From positions 9,036,441 to 9,100,440 of the forward strand of contig CM070561.1 in the NCBI GenBank assembly GCA_036346405.1: DNA of 64,000 nt. Direction: 5' to 3'. A model generated the notes under the pieces. That model did no database searches. It had not been told where the DNA came from and was given only the letters and a program-made list of their open reading frames with translations. How positions within the stretch are numbered: position 1 is the stretch's first letter; every line of letters begins with the position of its first letter. Positions 35,305 through 46,152 of the stretch are shown in pieces. Position numbers and translations under genes: made by a program. This DNA comes from Phyllostachys edulis (lineage: Eukaryota > Streptophyta > Magnoliopsida > Poales > Poaceae).

Positions 35305-35885
35305 GAGGCCATAGCCTCGAGGCAGGCGGCAAGCGGTGGCGGAGCCCGTGCGGGCGACGGGCGAAGTCGGCGTGGAGCCGCCCCACCAAGGTATGGGCTT
35401 CGAGGCAAGCGGCGCGTCGGGGCCGCCCCGCCAAGGCTATAGCCTCGAGGTGGGTGATAGGCGAAGTTTGCGCGGAGTCGCCCCACCTAGGTATGGGCCT
35501 CGAGGCGGGTGGCGCGTCGAGGCTGCCCTGCTGAGGCTATAGCCTCGAGGCGGGCGACGCGTGGTGGCGGAGCCCGTGTGGGCGACGGGCGAAGTCGACG
35601 CGGAGCTGCCCCCTCCCCCCCCGAGGCATGGGCCTCGGCGGGCGACGCGTCAGGGCCGCCCGCCGAGGCTATAGCCTCGAGGCGGCGGCAGGTGAAATCG
35701 TGAGCCGCCCACCGAGGTATGGGCCTTGAGGCGGGCAGCGCGATCGGGCCGCCTCGCCGAGGCTATAGCCCCGAGGCGGGCGGCGACGTGGTCGTGAGCC
35801 GCCCCACCGAGGTATGGGCCTCGAGGCGGGCGGTGCGTCGGGGCTGCCCCGCCGAGGCTATAGCCTCGAGGCGGGCGGTGCATGG
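35305..35885. repeat. Tandem repeat with GAGGCTATAGCCTC palindrome
   Basis: Six occurrences of the 14-bp palindrome GAGGCTATAGCCTC or near-variants, spaced about 95-125 bp apart. They alternate with GAGGTATGGGCCTCGAGGCG half-units and GCGGAGCCCGTG spacers. Confidence 0.8.
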
Positions 35886-36072
35886 TGGCGGAGCCTGTGC
35901 GTCATGGCAGTCGCTGCTGCCTTTGAATTTGATCGCTATTTTGGTGTGACCATTTGAGATGCTCCTGTTAGGGACCTAGTACCGTCCCCCCCTTTGGCTG
36001 CTCCTGGTCAAGCGTCCCCGTGACTTGGAGTGGCGTAAAGGGGTTTTGCCCTCTTGCCTGAGGAGTAACCGC

Positions 36073-36375
36073 TGGGCTTGTTTGAGAGCCCAGAAGCTAG
36101 CGAGGGGGAGACGAAGCCGATGGCCGTCCCACCACTTTCTTCGCTTGGGCTCGTTTGAGAGCCCAGAAGCTAACGAGGGGGAGGCGAAGCCGATCGGCGT
36201 CCCCCAACTTTCTTTGCTTGGGCTCGTTTGAGAGCCCAGAAGCTAGCGAGGGGGAGGAGAAGCCGATCGCGGTCCCCCAACTTTCTTTGCTTAGGCTCGT
36301 TTCAGAGCCTAGAAGCTAGCAAGAGGGAGGCGAAGCCGATCGCCGTCCCCCAACTTTCTTTGCTTGGGCTCGTTC
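36073..36375 (+). repeat. 73-bp tandem repeat, about four copies
   Basis: Units begin GGGCTCGTTTGAGAGCCC (itself an inverted repeat), contain AGAAGCTAGCGAGGGGGAGG and end CCCCAACTTTCTTTGCTT. Confidence 0.9.
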
Positions 36376-36611
36376 TGCGCGTGCGCAATGGTACGAAATG
36401 GGGTTTTTGGTGGTTTTGGAAGCTCCTGGATAGGCGTGCAAGGGAGAGGGTCCTACTGTGATGCACGCTCAACCGGAGCGAGAGGAACGCATGGGTGCGT
36501 ACATGCCAGGCTCTGTTCCAACGAATTGTCTGAACCCTCCTAGATAGGCTAGCTTCTAAGTGCCGCCTGACCTTTGCTGACCTAGCCGTTGCTCGCGAGT
36601 AGGGTTGCTTG

Positions 36612-39600
36612 CTGGGCGCGATATCAGATCTCTCCACCGGGGCGAGGCCCTCGCAGCGGGAGACTCCCTAGTCGCCGAGACGGGGCCTTCGGAACGACTG
36701 GGGGTGCGCATTTGAGCGCAATTTCAGACGTCACTCTACCGGGGCGAGGCCCTCGCGGCGGGAGACTCCCTAGTCGCCGAGGTGGGGCCTCCGGAACGAC
36801 TAGGGGTGCGCGTTTGAGTGCGATTTGAGATGTCGCTCTGTCGGGGTGAGGCCCTCGCGATGGGAGACTCCCTAGTCGCCGAGGCACGGCCTCTGAATGA
36901 CTAGGGGTGCGCGTTGGAGCGCAATTGGAGATGTCTCTCCACCGGGGCGAGGCCCTCGCGGCAGGAGACTCCCTAGTCGTTGAGGCGTGGCCTCCGAAAC
37001 GACTAGGGGTGCGCGTTGCAGCGCGATTCGAGATGTCTCTCTGCCGGGGCGAGGCCCTTGCGGCGGGAGACTCCCTAGTCACCGAGGCGGGTCCTCTGGA
37101 ATGACTAGGGGTGCGTGTTGGAGCACGATTCAAGATGTCTCTCTGCCGGGGCGAGCCCTTGCGGCGGGAGACTCCCTAGTCGCCGAGGTAGGGCCTCAGG
37201 AACGACTAGGGGTGCGCGTTGGAGTGTGATTTGAGATGTCTCTCCGTCGGGGCGAGGCCCTCGTGGCGAGAGACTCCTTAGTCGCCGAGGTGTGGCCTCC
37301 GGAACGACTAAAGATGCGCGTTTGAGCGCGATTTGATATGTCTGTCCACCGAGGCGAAGCCCTTGCGGCGGGAGACTCCCTAGTCACCGAGGCGTGGCCT
37401 CCGAAACGACTAGGGTTGTGCGTTGGAGCGCGATTTGAGATGTCTCCCCGCCGGGGTGAGGCCCTCGCGGCGGAAGACTCCCTAGTCGCCGAGGCGTGGC
37501 CTCTAGAATGACTAGGGGTGTGCGTTGGAGCGCGATTTGAGATGTCTCTCCGCCGGGGCGAGGCCCTCGCGGCGGGAGACTCCATAGTCGCCAAGGCGCG
37601 TCCTTCGGAACAACTAGGGGTGCGCATTCGAGCACGATTCAAGATGTCTCTCCATCGGGGCGAGGCCCTCACGGCAGGAGACTCTCTAGTCGCCGAGGCG
37701 GGGCCTCCGGAACGACTAGGGGTGCGCGTTGGAGCACGATTTGAGATGTCTCTCCGCTGGGGCGAGGCCCTCGCGGTGGGAGACTCCCTAGACGCTGAGG
37801 CGTGGTCTCCGCAATGACTAGGGGTGCGCGTTTGAGCGCGATTTGAGATGTCTCTCTGCCGGGGCGAGGCCCTCGTAGTAGGAGACTCCCTAGTCGCCGA
37901 GGCGGAGCCTCCGGAACGACTAGGGGTGCGTGTTTTTACGCAATTTGAGATGTCACTCCGCCGGGCCGAGGACCTCGCGGCGGGAGACTCCCTAGTCGCC
38001 GAGGCGAGGCCTCTAGAACGACTCGGGGTACGCATTGGAGCCCGATTTGAGATGTCTCTCCGCCGAGGCGAGACCCTCGCGGCAGGAGGCTCCCTAGTCG
38101 CCGAGGCAGGCCCTCCAAAACAACTAGGGGTGCGTGTTGGAGTGTGATTCGAGATGTCTCTTTGTCGGGGCGAGGCCCTTGCGGCGAGAGACTCCCTAGT
38201 CACCGAGGCGGGTGTTGGGCCACGGGTAGGCTACGATAGCAACAAACAAAATTTTTCTACCACGCAATCCAGGAAACCAAGCAAGTAGATGATCACAGAT
38301 CGTTATCACCAGAGCGTGGAGCAGCGGAAGAAGGGTTAGAGCAGCCTGGTCCAATGTAGAGCGCGTCAATGTAGTGGTCGTAGTCGATCGTCCAGCGTCG
38401 AGCAAGTCGATGCAGTGGTCGCAGTCGATCGTCCAGCGTCCTCGCGAGTTGATCGTCTCCTCGAGCAACCTCTGCAGTTCCTTACGAAGATCACGGATCG
38501 TCCTCAAGCACAACAGTCGAAGTAGCACCTCTACGGTATCCACACGTCCAAGGAAGGAACAATCGTACATCGGTGTACTAGCACCAAGTTGCACGGCAGA
38601 GCTCTCAGGAAAATTGCGGCTAGGGTTTCGGTGGTGATTCACGCGTCCGTCCCAACAGCCTCATGCATCTCCTTATATAGTGCTTGTGACGGATCCTATC
38701 CAAACACGTTTGTCGAATCGTATTCGTACTAGTTTGTTCCAACCCGTTAAGTGTGTGACCCTGTAGGTTCATGCGTAATCGGTTGTGACTCGAAAACCTT
38801 TTCTGATCACGAGTCGTAGCGGTTCCTAGTAGAACATAACGATTCCCGAATACACACAAATTATATCGGACGAACCTTAATGTAATATGATCTATGACCA
38901 GGTCCTATCTCTATACGACCAGTTCGTATTTGGTCACGACCAGTTCGTAATTCCTTACGACCAGGTTACGACCACCCTGTGACTATGTTCGACCAGTCTA
39001 CGGTCAGCTCATAACTCCATACGACCAGTCCGTAACTGTTCAAACTAAGTGACCTACTCGTGTATACTCCCTTTACCTCACGATGTCTGGTTGAACTCCA
39101 AGTGAGATGTTGTGTCATCCATGGACTGTTCAATACTTTCTCGATCAGGTGTCGGATAACTTTACGTGGTTGAACACTTCGACAACTAGTGGTATGGCCA
39201 TGCACTTTCTTTATTCGACCACAACAAGGGGCCCAGATACATCTCTCCTGTTATGTTAGAAGGGGCAAATCCCATATCCGACCAGTCACATTCCTCTGCA
39301 TGTTTCATAACATACCCAAAAGCTACCTTTATAACTACCTAGTTACGGAGTAGCGTTTGGCAACCCCTAAGAGTGCTATTACACATGTAGGAAACCATGC
39401 TGATCTCAGGTCTAAGGATTATACATCATCATTGGTTGAGACCAACTAATGACACATAGAATCATAACAATCTCAATAGTGTCTCAAGGTGGGTCTAATC
39501 CAACATGATGTTCTCTAACATGTGTCCATATTATTGGTTTGATATCTCCATATCCATGACCCGTGAAACATAGTCATCAACCAATACATATGCTAGTCTA

Positions 39601-40140
39601 TTCATATGTGTCCTCATATGTTTCCGACGAGGGATTGTATAAGAATAATTATCGCAGAAATATAGAGTTTCACAATCAAGTCACATACTTGATAATCAAT
39701 ATTAACAATATTATTCTTGGAACAAGATAATATTTTATCCAATATTGTGAACATAAGGAAATATAATCATCTCTATGATTGCCTCTAGGGCATATTTCCA
39801 ACAGCGGGGCCTCCGGAATGACCAGGGGTGCGCGTTGGAGTGCGATTCGAGATGTCTCTCCGCTGGGGTGAGGCCCTTGCGGCGGGAGACTCCCTAGTCG
39901 CCGAGGCGGGGCCTCTGGAATGACTAGGGGTGTGCGTTTGAGCGCGATTTGAGATGTCTCTCCGCCGGGGCGAGGCCCTCGCTGCGGGAGACTCCCTAGT
40001 CGTCGAGGTGGGGCCTCTGGAACAACTAGGGGTGCGCGTTGGAGCGTGATTTGAGATGTCTATCCTCCGGGGCAAGGACCTCGCGGTGGGAGACTCCCTA
40101 GTCGTCGAGGCGGGGCCTCCGGATCGGCTAGGGGTGCACA
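36612..40140 (+). repeat. 102-bp satellite array, 19 units, split by a solo LTR
   Basis: The marker AGACTCCCTAGTC recurs at 36661, 36763, 36865, 36966, 37068 and so on to 38189 (16 units). It recurs again at 39887, 39989 and 40091 (3 units). Spacing is 102 bp, with one 101-bp unit. Each unit contains CCCTAGTCG and its reverse complement CGACTAGGG about 20 bp apart, a strong hairpin. Because 102 is a multiple of 3, open frames run through the array on both strands, chiefly minus, as 34-residue repeats. Confidence 0.95.
38213..39803 (-). repeat. Solo copia LTR with GCGGG target duplication
   Basis: 1591 bp, TGTTGGGCC...TTTCCAACA on the plus strand, flanked by GCGGG at 38208-38212 and 39804-39808. 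It is the reverse complement of the 9244-10749 LTR family and has a TATATAAGG on its minus strand near 38680. It arose by recombination between the two LTRs of an inserted element. Confidence 0.95.
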
Positions 40141-40142
40141 TA

Positions 40143-40811
40143 ATAAAATACCATACGTCTTCATGGTCGTAACCCCTAAGGCTAACGACCTCACTAGTCG
40201 TAAGGATTCCAAAGGTTACATAATGGGTACCTTGGTCAGACAAGGTCCTGTGCCCAGTCTCCGACTAGGTAGCTGCTTGGAAAAGCTACGAACTGGTATC
40301 TTAACCATGTGATGAATGGAACACGTGCTGTATATTCCAAACCACGCGATGTTATATAGTTCTAAGACACTGACAATAACTGCCATGTGGTTGGGTGTCT
40401 CACAGACACTTAACCACAAAACAGTTGACATATTATCAACTGATGCCTCGCTCCGACCAGTCACAATGCTTCACCAGGGATGCCTTCTCTAGGAGTAACA
40501 GCCACCTCTTCAAAAGTTATTTAAGGGTGGAGCGCAGAAGACAAAAAGGGGTGATCTGAAAGACAAGCAAGACAACAACATCAGATTAGAGCAACGCAAT
40601 CAGCCTTAGATTCGTGCTTTAAGTTTGATTGATTAGCATAGCAGGTGTGAGATTCAGTGTAATTAGGATTAGTCCCCATCCGGGTCATAAAGCACCCCCT
40701 GTAAATCCAGTTCATATCAATAATGAGCAATCCCATTATCTCCTAGGAAATATCGTATCATTTTCCTCTTTTATTTCATAAGATCGGTAACTCGATCGTC
40801 GACAAAAACCA
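40143..40811 (+). repeat. 3' LTR of the CAAAT-flanked element, 5' end missing
   Basis: Shares 40143-40399 with the left LTR and continues to the terminal CA at 40811. The first roughly 55 bp of the LTR are lost at the array border. Confidence 0.7.
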
Positions 40812-41542
40812 CAAATGTTACTAGTTGTGTTCGCTGATGAGATATGAAATGAATCTCTAGGGACAATAGGATGAATTGTATATGAATAATTTTGGAATCA
40901 AAGCTTATGAATCTATGGAATCAAAATCCTTGCACATAGTTTGCACAATTTCCCATCACTTTTCGATAGTCAATCAATAACTTTTAGCAATTAATATGAA
41001 ATGGTAATTGATATTGTACTATGGATGTCACAAACTCACAACACTTCAAAAGTTTTACTGTCTTTGTTGACATTTTTCTAAGCTGTGAAAATCATCTGGT
41101 TAACAGCTAATCAATTTTTTTTATTGTAGAACAAAGATGGTTCCTTTTCTACATATGAATGTAAACTCTTTTTTTACATCCTAACATGATTTCGTGAACT
41201 TACCATATATTTTTATCTTATTACCATTCATGTTCTTTTTATAGAAGTTTGTGGTCTTCTTATTTAGTATGAAGAAATTTGCTGCTCGGTATTAAAATAC
41301 TTGAGCGAGATGTGATTGTAATTGTCTGAGTCTTAATTATTTGTTTCAACATATTTTATATGTTTTCTTGGACTTGTATTCAAGTATTATCCTTGAACCA
41401 CTCATATTCCAAGTTCTTACAGCCATGCACTAACATGTTTTTTTTGTTCTCTTTTGGTAACCTAGATTCTCATTCCTTGTCAGAGTTTTCCAAACAATGG
41501 CCACCTCATCTCGAGACCGCCTCCCTCTTTTTTATTCTTAAT

Positions 41543-41584
41543 CTCTTCTCTACAAAATCTCCAAGCGGTGGTTGATTTTGCCTT

Positions 41585-41671
<87 letters not shown>

Positions 41672-41834
41672 TGTAGCCTTTGTTAACTAACTCAAGGCCT
41701 GAATTTAGCTAGCTAGCTCGCTCCTTGGGTGTTCATCCTAAATGTTCGGGTGAACCACAACCTACTTCATCGAACTTGACACTCTAGAGTGTGTGATTTG
41801 CTACATGCCGTGGAGGATTGGCATGAAGCAAATG

Positions 41835-41924
<90 letters not shown>

Positions 41925-41974
41925 CAGCTTTTAAAGGCAAAAGCCTTTGCTTGGAGATTTTATAGAGAAGAGGC
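41543..41974. repeat. Fold-back with (TA)n in both arms and a 171-bp insert
   Basis: The left arm (41543-41588, CTCTTCTCTACAAAATCTCC... TTTTGCCTTTAAA) has its reverse complement at 41929-41974. Inside the arms lie (TA)n of 81 bp (41588-41668) and 83 bp (41840-41922), separated by 171 bp of unique sequence (41669-41839). Confidence 0.85.
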
Positions 41975-42236
41975 TATCACAATTGGTTCCATCTATAAAC
42001 CGTCTTTGATACGTAAGCTATCACAGACGGTTTTATCTATAAACCGTCTGTGATAGTCAACTATCACAGACGGTTCTGAGTTAATAACCGTTTGTGATAG
42101 TATGCATCACAGACAGTTCGAAAACCGTTTGTGATGACCTCATGTCATCACTGAGCCATAAACTCAGACGGCTCACAAAACCGTCTGTGATGACGTTTTT
42201 GAACCGTCTATGAAGATCTTTTCTATAGCAGTGTCT

Positions 42237-44030
42237 CCTCCGTCTCTGGCCTCCACCTCATCGCCGTCCTCGTCACCCTCCGGCCGCTCCAAGGTGATCT
42301 CCACATTACTTGTGCCACCGGTGTTCCCGTGCTCGCCTCCTTCCTCTTCGGGTGCCACCGGACCACCGAAGTTGCCGCGAGTCCGCAGCGCCGCTCCGTC
42401 GCCGTTGCTGCCACCATCGCCCTTGCCATGCCAGCACTGGTCAAACCTCCCTCTCCCTGTCGGTAACCCATTTTGCTACTTGGCTAGAGCTACCATGCCG
42501 CCGCTCGCCGTCATCGCCTTGCGCAAGCCGCTGACCATCTTCCTCATCTATTTCTCCCTTTGGCTTTCTCTCTCTTCGCCTCCCTGGCGCGTGTACGCCA
42601 TGTTAGCGTTCTTTGCCACGTGTCGTCTTGATCGATAGGCTGCGTGAACTGAACCGACTGTGGATTTGGTCCATATACCAAGGACCCACTCGTTAGCCTC
42701 TCAATCCTTTTTCTGGATTTTCTTTAATTCAGAAATTAGGCAAAATCTTGTGGGACCCACTTGTTAGTTCGTTTTTATTTTTTATTTTTCCTTTTTCTTT
42801 TCCAGCCGAAGGAATATTCTCTGAATATTTATTTCTCTCTCTTTTCCCTTTCCAGCAAATGTTCTGAGGGTCCGTTCTCCTTCGTCCGAACTCTGATTCA
42901 GTCTATTCAAATTCCTAAATTCATCTATAATTGAGATATTTCTTTTAGAGTTAGTTTTTCTATTTTTCTATTTTATTTGATTTTCTTTTGGATCATTTGT
43001 GCTTCGCTTGTTGTTTTCTCTCTCGTTTAGACGATTTGTTTCAAGGAGCAAGAGCAGAAGAAAGCTTTAAAGATCCAAGTGTGGTAACTGAGAAAAGCCA
43101 AGGCAAGTCGTAGTCCTTTGATCATATTGAACCTATAATTTAAAAGTTATATTATTTTGTATCAAATTGCATGCTATCTTTATGTCAACTACTTTTGGGA
43201 ATAGTTAATCACCTAATTGACACTACGCCTCCATTGATTATTTGAATACAATGAATCATTTGTCACCATAGAATGATCAATATTAGTTAGACATATTTGT
43301 ATCACCAACATGGGTACCGTAGAGTTGCTTAGTCATGCTTAGTTATAATGGGCTCATGATCACATGTTCAATATTGAAAATTTGACCTAATGATATATGG
43401 AATTGTGGTGCGAGGCCATTATTGTGCAACTGTGATGTGATATCACTGTTGTGTCAATTGTGGTGTGATGCTGCTATTATAAAATTTTGTGCCACGGCAA
43501 GGATTGTCATTAGTTTGGTCGAACAAAATGATTTATGCTCAAGCGAGTTATCATACAGTAAAGGGGGTGGATGAGGCACATTGTTTTGGATGAGGTAGTC
43601 TCGCCTGAGTAATATGTCAAGGACTTAATCTTGTGCACCATTGAACTGGGCTATATCATACAACCACTTGTCCAGTATGGGACAGACCTAGGTAATTAAT
43701 TAACAATGTCTCAGCTTAATTCTGTTTTTGGAAGTATGAGTTTCGGGTGGATATTCACAATGGCGCAAGAGGGGGGCCCTATCTGGTCGTGATGACATTC
43801 AGTGTTGAAACCTTAGCGGGTAGAATTGGGTTAAGGATGAGCTTTGTAAAGGCCTTATGATAATCACTTAGTCGCACACCTACAGAAGTGTGTGATTGGA
43901 CATTATAAGTTAATTTATCTCTTGTGGATAAAGATGTACAACCTCTGTAGAGTTAAAACTATTTAAACAGCCGTGTCCATGGTCATGGACATGCTTGGGG
44001 ATTTCACACGAGAGGTAGAGTTTCTTTATA
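42237..44030 (+). repeat. Long gypsy-type LTR, second part
   Basis: Continuation of 30560-31502 after the CACTA element: a GC-rich block (42240-42640), then AT-rich sequence. Its end is not reached before the fold-back arm at 44036. Joining the parts gives about 2.7 kb, in the size range of the other long LTRs here. No coding region was recognised. Confidence 0.5.
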
Positions 44031-44035
44031 AAAAA

Positions 44036-44175
44036 TTACGCTGTTCCAAATGGCGGCAGGAGCCTGTCGCCATATCAAATGATGACAGACACCTATTTTT
44101 TTAAACAAAAAATTGATTAATTTTTTGTAATTATATTTTAAATTAATACTATTTAAAAAAATTAATTGCTGCAAG
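44036..44175. repeat. Arm of fold-back repeat family (as at 2969-3590)
   Basis: GGCGGCAGGAGCCTGTCGCC module followed by the AT-rich arm TTTTTTGTAATTATATTTTAAATTAATACTATTT, matching the arm at 3200-3240. Confidence 0.65.
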
Positions 44176-44183
44176 GCTTCTTT

Positions 44184-46152
44184 CACTACTACAAAAAAGG
44201 TCTTCCTGACGGTTCAAAAACGTCATCACGAGCGGTTTTGTGAGCCGTCTGAATTTATGGGTGCAGTAATGACATGAGTCATAACAGATGGTTTTTGAAC
44301 CGCTCAGTGAAAATGCTATCCTGAGCGGTTACGAACAAGAACCGTCTGTGATAATTACAAATCTGAGCGGTTCTTGTTGAACCGCTCGTGAAATAGACTA
44401 TCGCAGCGGTTACGAACAAGAACCGCTCGTGATCATTACTTATCACTGAGCGGTTCTTGTTCGCAACCGCTCGTAATAGTTTTTTCCATTGCAAAAAAAA
44501 TCGGATTTTGAGCCAAACCAATCAAGTGCTAGACAGTAGTTTCCATATGCAATCTCTAGCAAGACAACTAAAATCCAATTAAAATTTTGATGGCAAACAC
44601 ATTATAGGAAAGAAACCAAAAGGTTTCACAACGTCCCCTCCGAATGGGAAAAAGAATAAAGTTACAAAGTTAAACTAGCTAGAAACCATCTATGCCTCCA
44701 AGCTCCTGAAGAACTCATCGGCTTCTTGGATTGGTCTTGTGAGCTCCTCTCTGTACCTCACCAGCATATCACAAGATGTTCTTGCATGTAAATCGAGTTC
44801 GACTCAAGCTCAAATCGGCAAGGAGAGCGACTAAAACCTCCGGTGGCGTTCCGACCTTAGGTAACACAAAATTAAGATAATTTTCTTTACAACAAATAGC
44901 CAACAAATTATGTATGTTATGGGGATGTACACGTACCTTCAGGTAGACAAGGAGCTCCTCGCATCCCTCCTCATCGTCATCGTCATTTGTGTCTCCTCAT
45001 TGAGCTATGACGGGAATCGAGGTGGTCATTTGGAGCTCGGTGTGGGGAGAGAGGAGAGAGGCGATGGAAAACAAGGCTGTGTCTAATATATAAGGACAGC
45101 GCCAAAATATTTTGCCTCCGTAGCGTTCAAAAATTTTCAAACTCCCACGCTGCGAATCACGCAGACGGTTTCATACAAAAACCGTGCAGGACGACTATAT
45201 CACGAGCGGTTCATATTAAGAACCCGTAATAATATCTTATCACAGACGGTTCGTATTAAAAACCGTCTGTGATATATATCTTTCTAATTTTACCATGGCT
45301 TTGAATTTGCCTTACTCTGCAATTTTACCATGGCTTTGAATTTTCCTTACTCTGCAATTTTACCATGGCTTGAAATCACTAACACTTTGATTTTACCATG
45401 GCTTGAAGATTTTACCGTGGCGCTAAATCACTAACACTCCAATTTTACCATGGCTTGAAGAGTGTTAGTGATTTCAAGCCATAGTAAAATCACTAACACT
45501 CCGATTTTACCATGGCTTGAAGAGTGTTAGTGATTTCAAGCCATAGTAAAATCAGAGTGTTAGGAAAATTCAAAGCCATGGTAAAATTGCAGAGTAAGGC
45601 AAATTCAAAGCCATGGTAAAATCAGAGTGTTAGTGATTTCAACCCATGGTAAAATTAGAAAGTTAGTGATTTCAAGCCATGGTAAAATCTTCAAGCCATG
45701 GTAAAATTGGAGTGTAAGGAAAATTCCAAGTTATAGACGGTTTTTAATACAAACCGTCTGTGATAAGATATATATCACAGACGGTTTTTAATACGAACCG
45801 TCTGTGATACTTCATAGACGGTTTTCAACACGAACCGTCTGTGATGAGCACGGGAATTCACAGACGGTTCGTGTTGAAAACCGCCGTGAAGTATCACGAC
45901 GATTCGAACAAGAACCGTCGTGATATTACTAAGTATCACGAGCGGTTCTTGTTGTAACCGCTCGTGATACTTCTGAGACGGTTTTCAACACGAACCGTGC
46001 GTGATATTACTTCTTCCGAGAGCGGTTTTTAGCGCAGCCGAGAATACGCAGACGGTCGGTAAACCAAAACCGTCTATGATTGTATTTAATACAGACGGTT
46101 TTGGTCAACCGTCTGTGATGAGGCGTCCAATATTAGCCTTTTTGTAGTAGTG
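44184..46152. mobile_element. Non-autonomous CACTA element, 2.0 kb
   Basis: CACTACTACAAAAAAGG at the left and CCTTTTTGTAGTAGTG at the right, with TTT on each side (44181-44183 and 46153-46155). Long subterminal arrays of GAGCGGTT/AACCGCTC and ACAGACGGTT are present, with a palindromic TTTTACCATGGCTT cluster at 45285-45730. The middle (44520-45100) contains AT-rich sequence with no recognisable gene. Confidence 0.93.

Larger units (their letters stand above)
34737..36610. other. GC-rich, retroelement-like DNA with two repeat blocks
   Basis: Includes a gene-free leader-like part (34760-35050, with GGGGCTTTACTTATAGGG) and two tandem repeats listed separately. Many long ORFs occur in several frames on both strands because stop codons are rare in GC-rich repeats. 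None resembles a known protein. Confidence 0.45.
33629..40811 (+). mobile_element. LTR element with satellite-like interior, inserted in the CACTA
   Basis: Starts TGTCACGTGTGAC and ends AAAACCA, flanked by CAAAT on both sides (33624-33628 and 40812-40816). Partial LTRs remain at both ends (33629-33942 and 40143-40811) with a shared 260-bp block. The interior contains no gag or pol, only a truncated copia LTR, GC-rich repeat blocks and a 102-bp array. It is a deleted, non-autonomous remnant. Which parts of the interior are original is uncertain. Confidence 0.7.
31503..42233 (+). mobile_element. Large CACTA (En/Spm-type) element with nested insertions
   Basis: Starts CACTACTACAAAAAGGCTAA and ends CTATAGCAGTG, with TCT on both sides (31500-31502 and 42234-42236). 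Subterminal ACAGACGGTT/AACCGTCTGT repeats fill 31540-31800 and 41975-42220. The interior holds an F-box gene fragment (32046-32763), a second block of subterminal-type repeats (32964-33075), a GC-rich block (33085-33440), an LTR element (33629-40811) and TA microsatellites (41588-41922). No CACTA transposase was recognised, so it is non-autonomous. Without the LTR element it would be about 3.5 kb. Confidence 0.85.

Noticed and set aside
36612..40140. CRISPR-like regular spacing
   Set aside because: The whole 102-bp unit is repeated with no unique spacers, and the context is a plant retroelement.
41793..42053. ORF with a long YIYIYI run
   Set aside because: Translation of the TA microsatellite.
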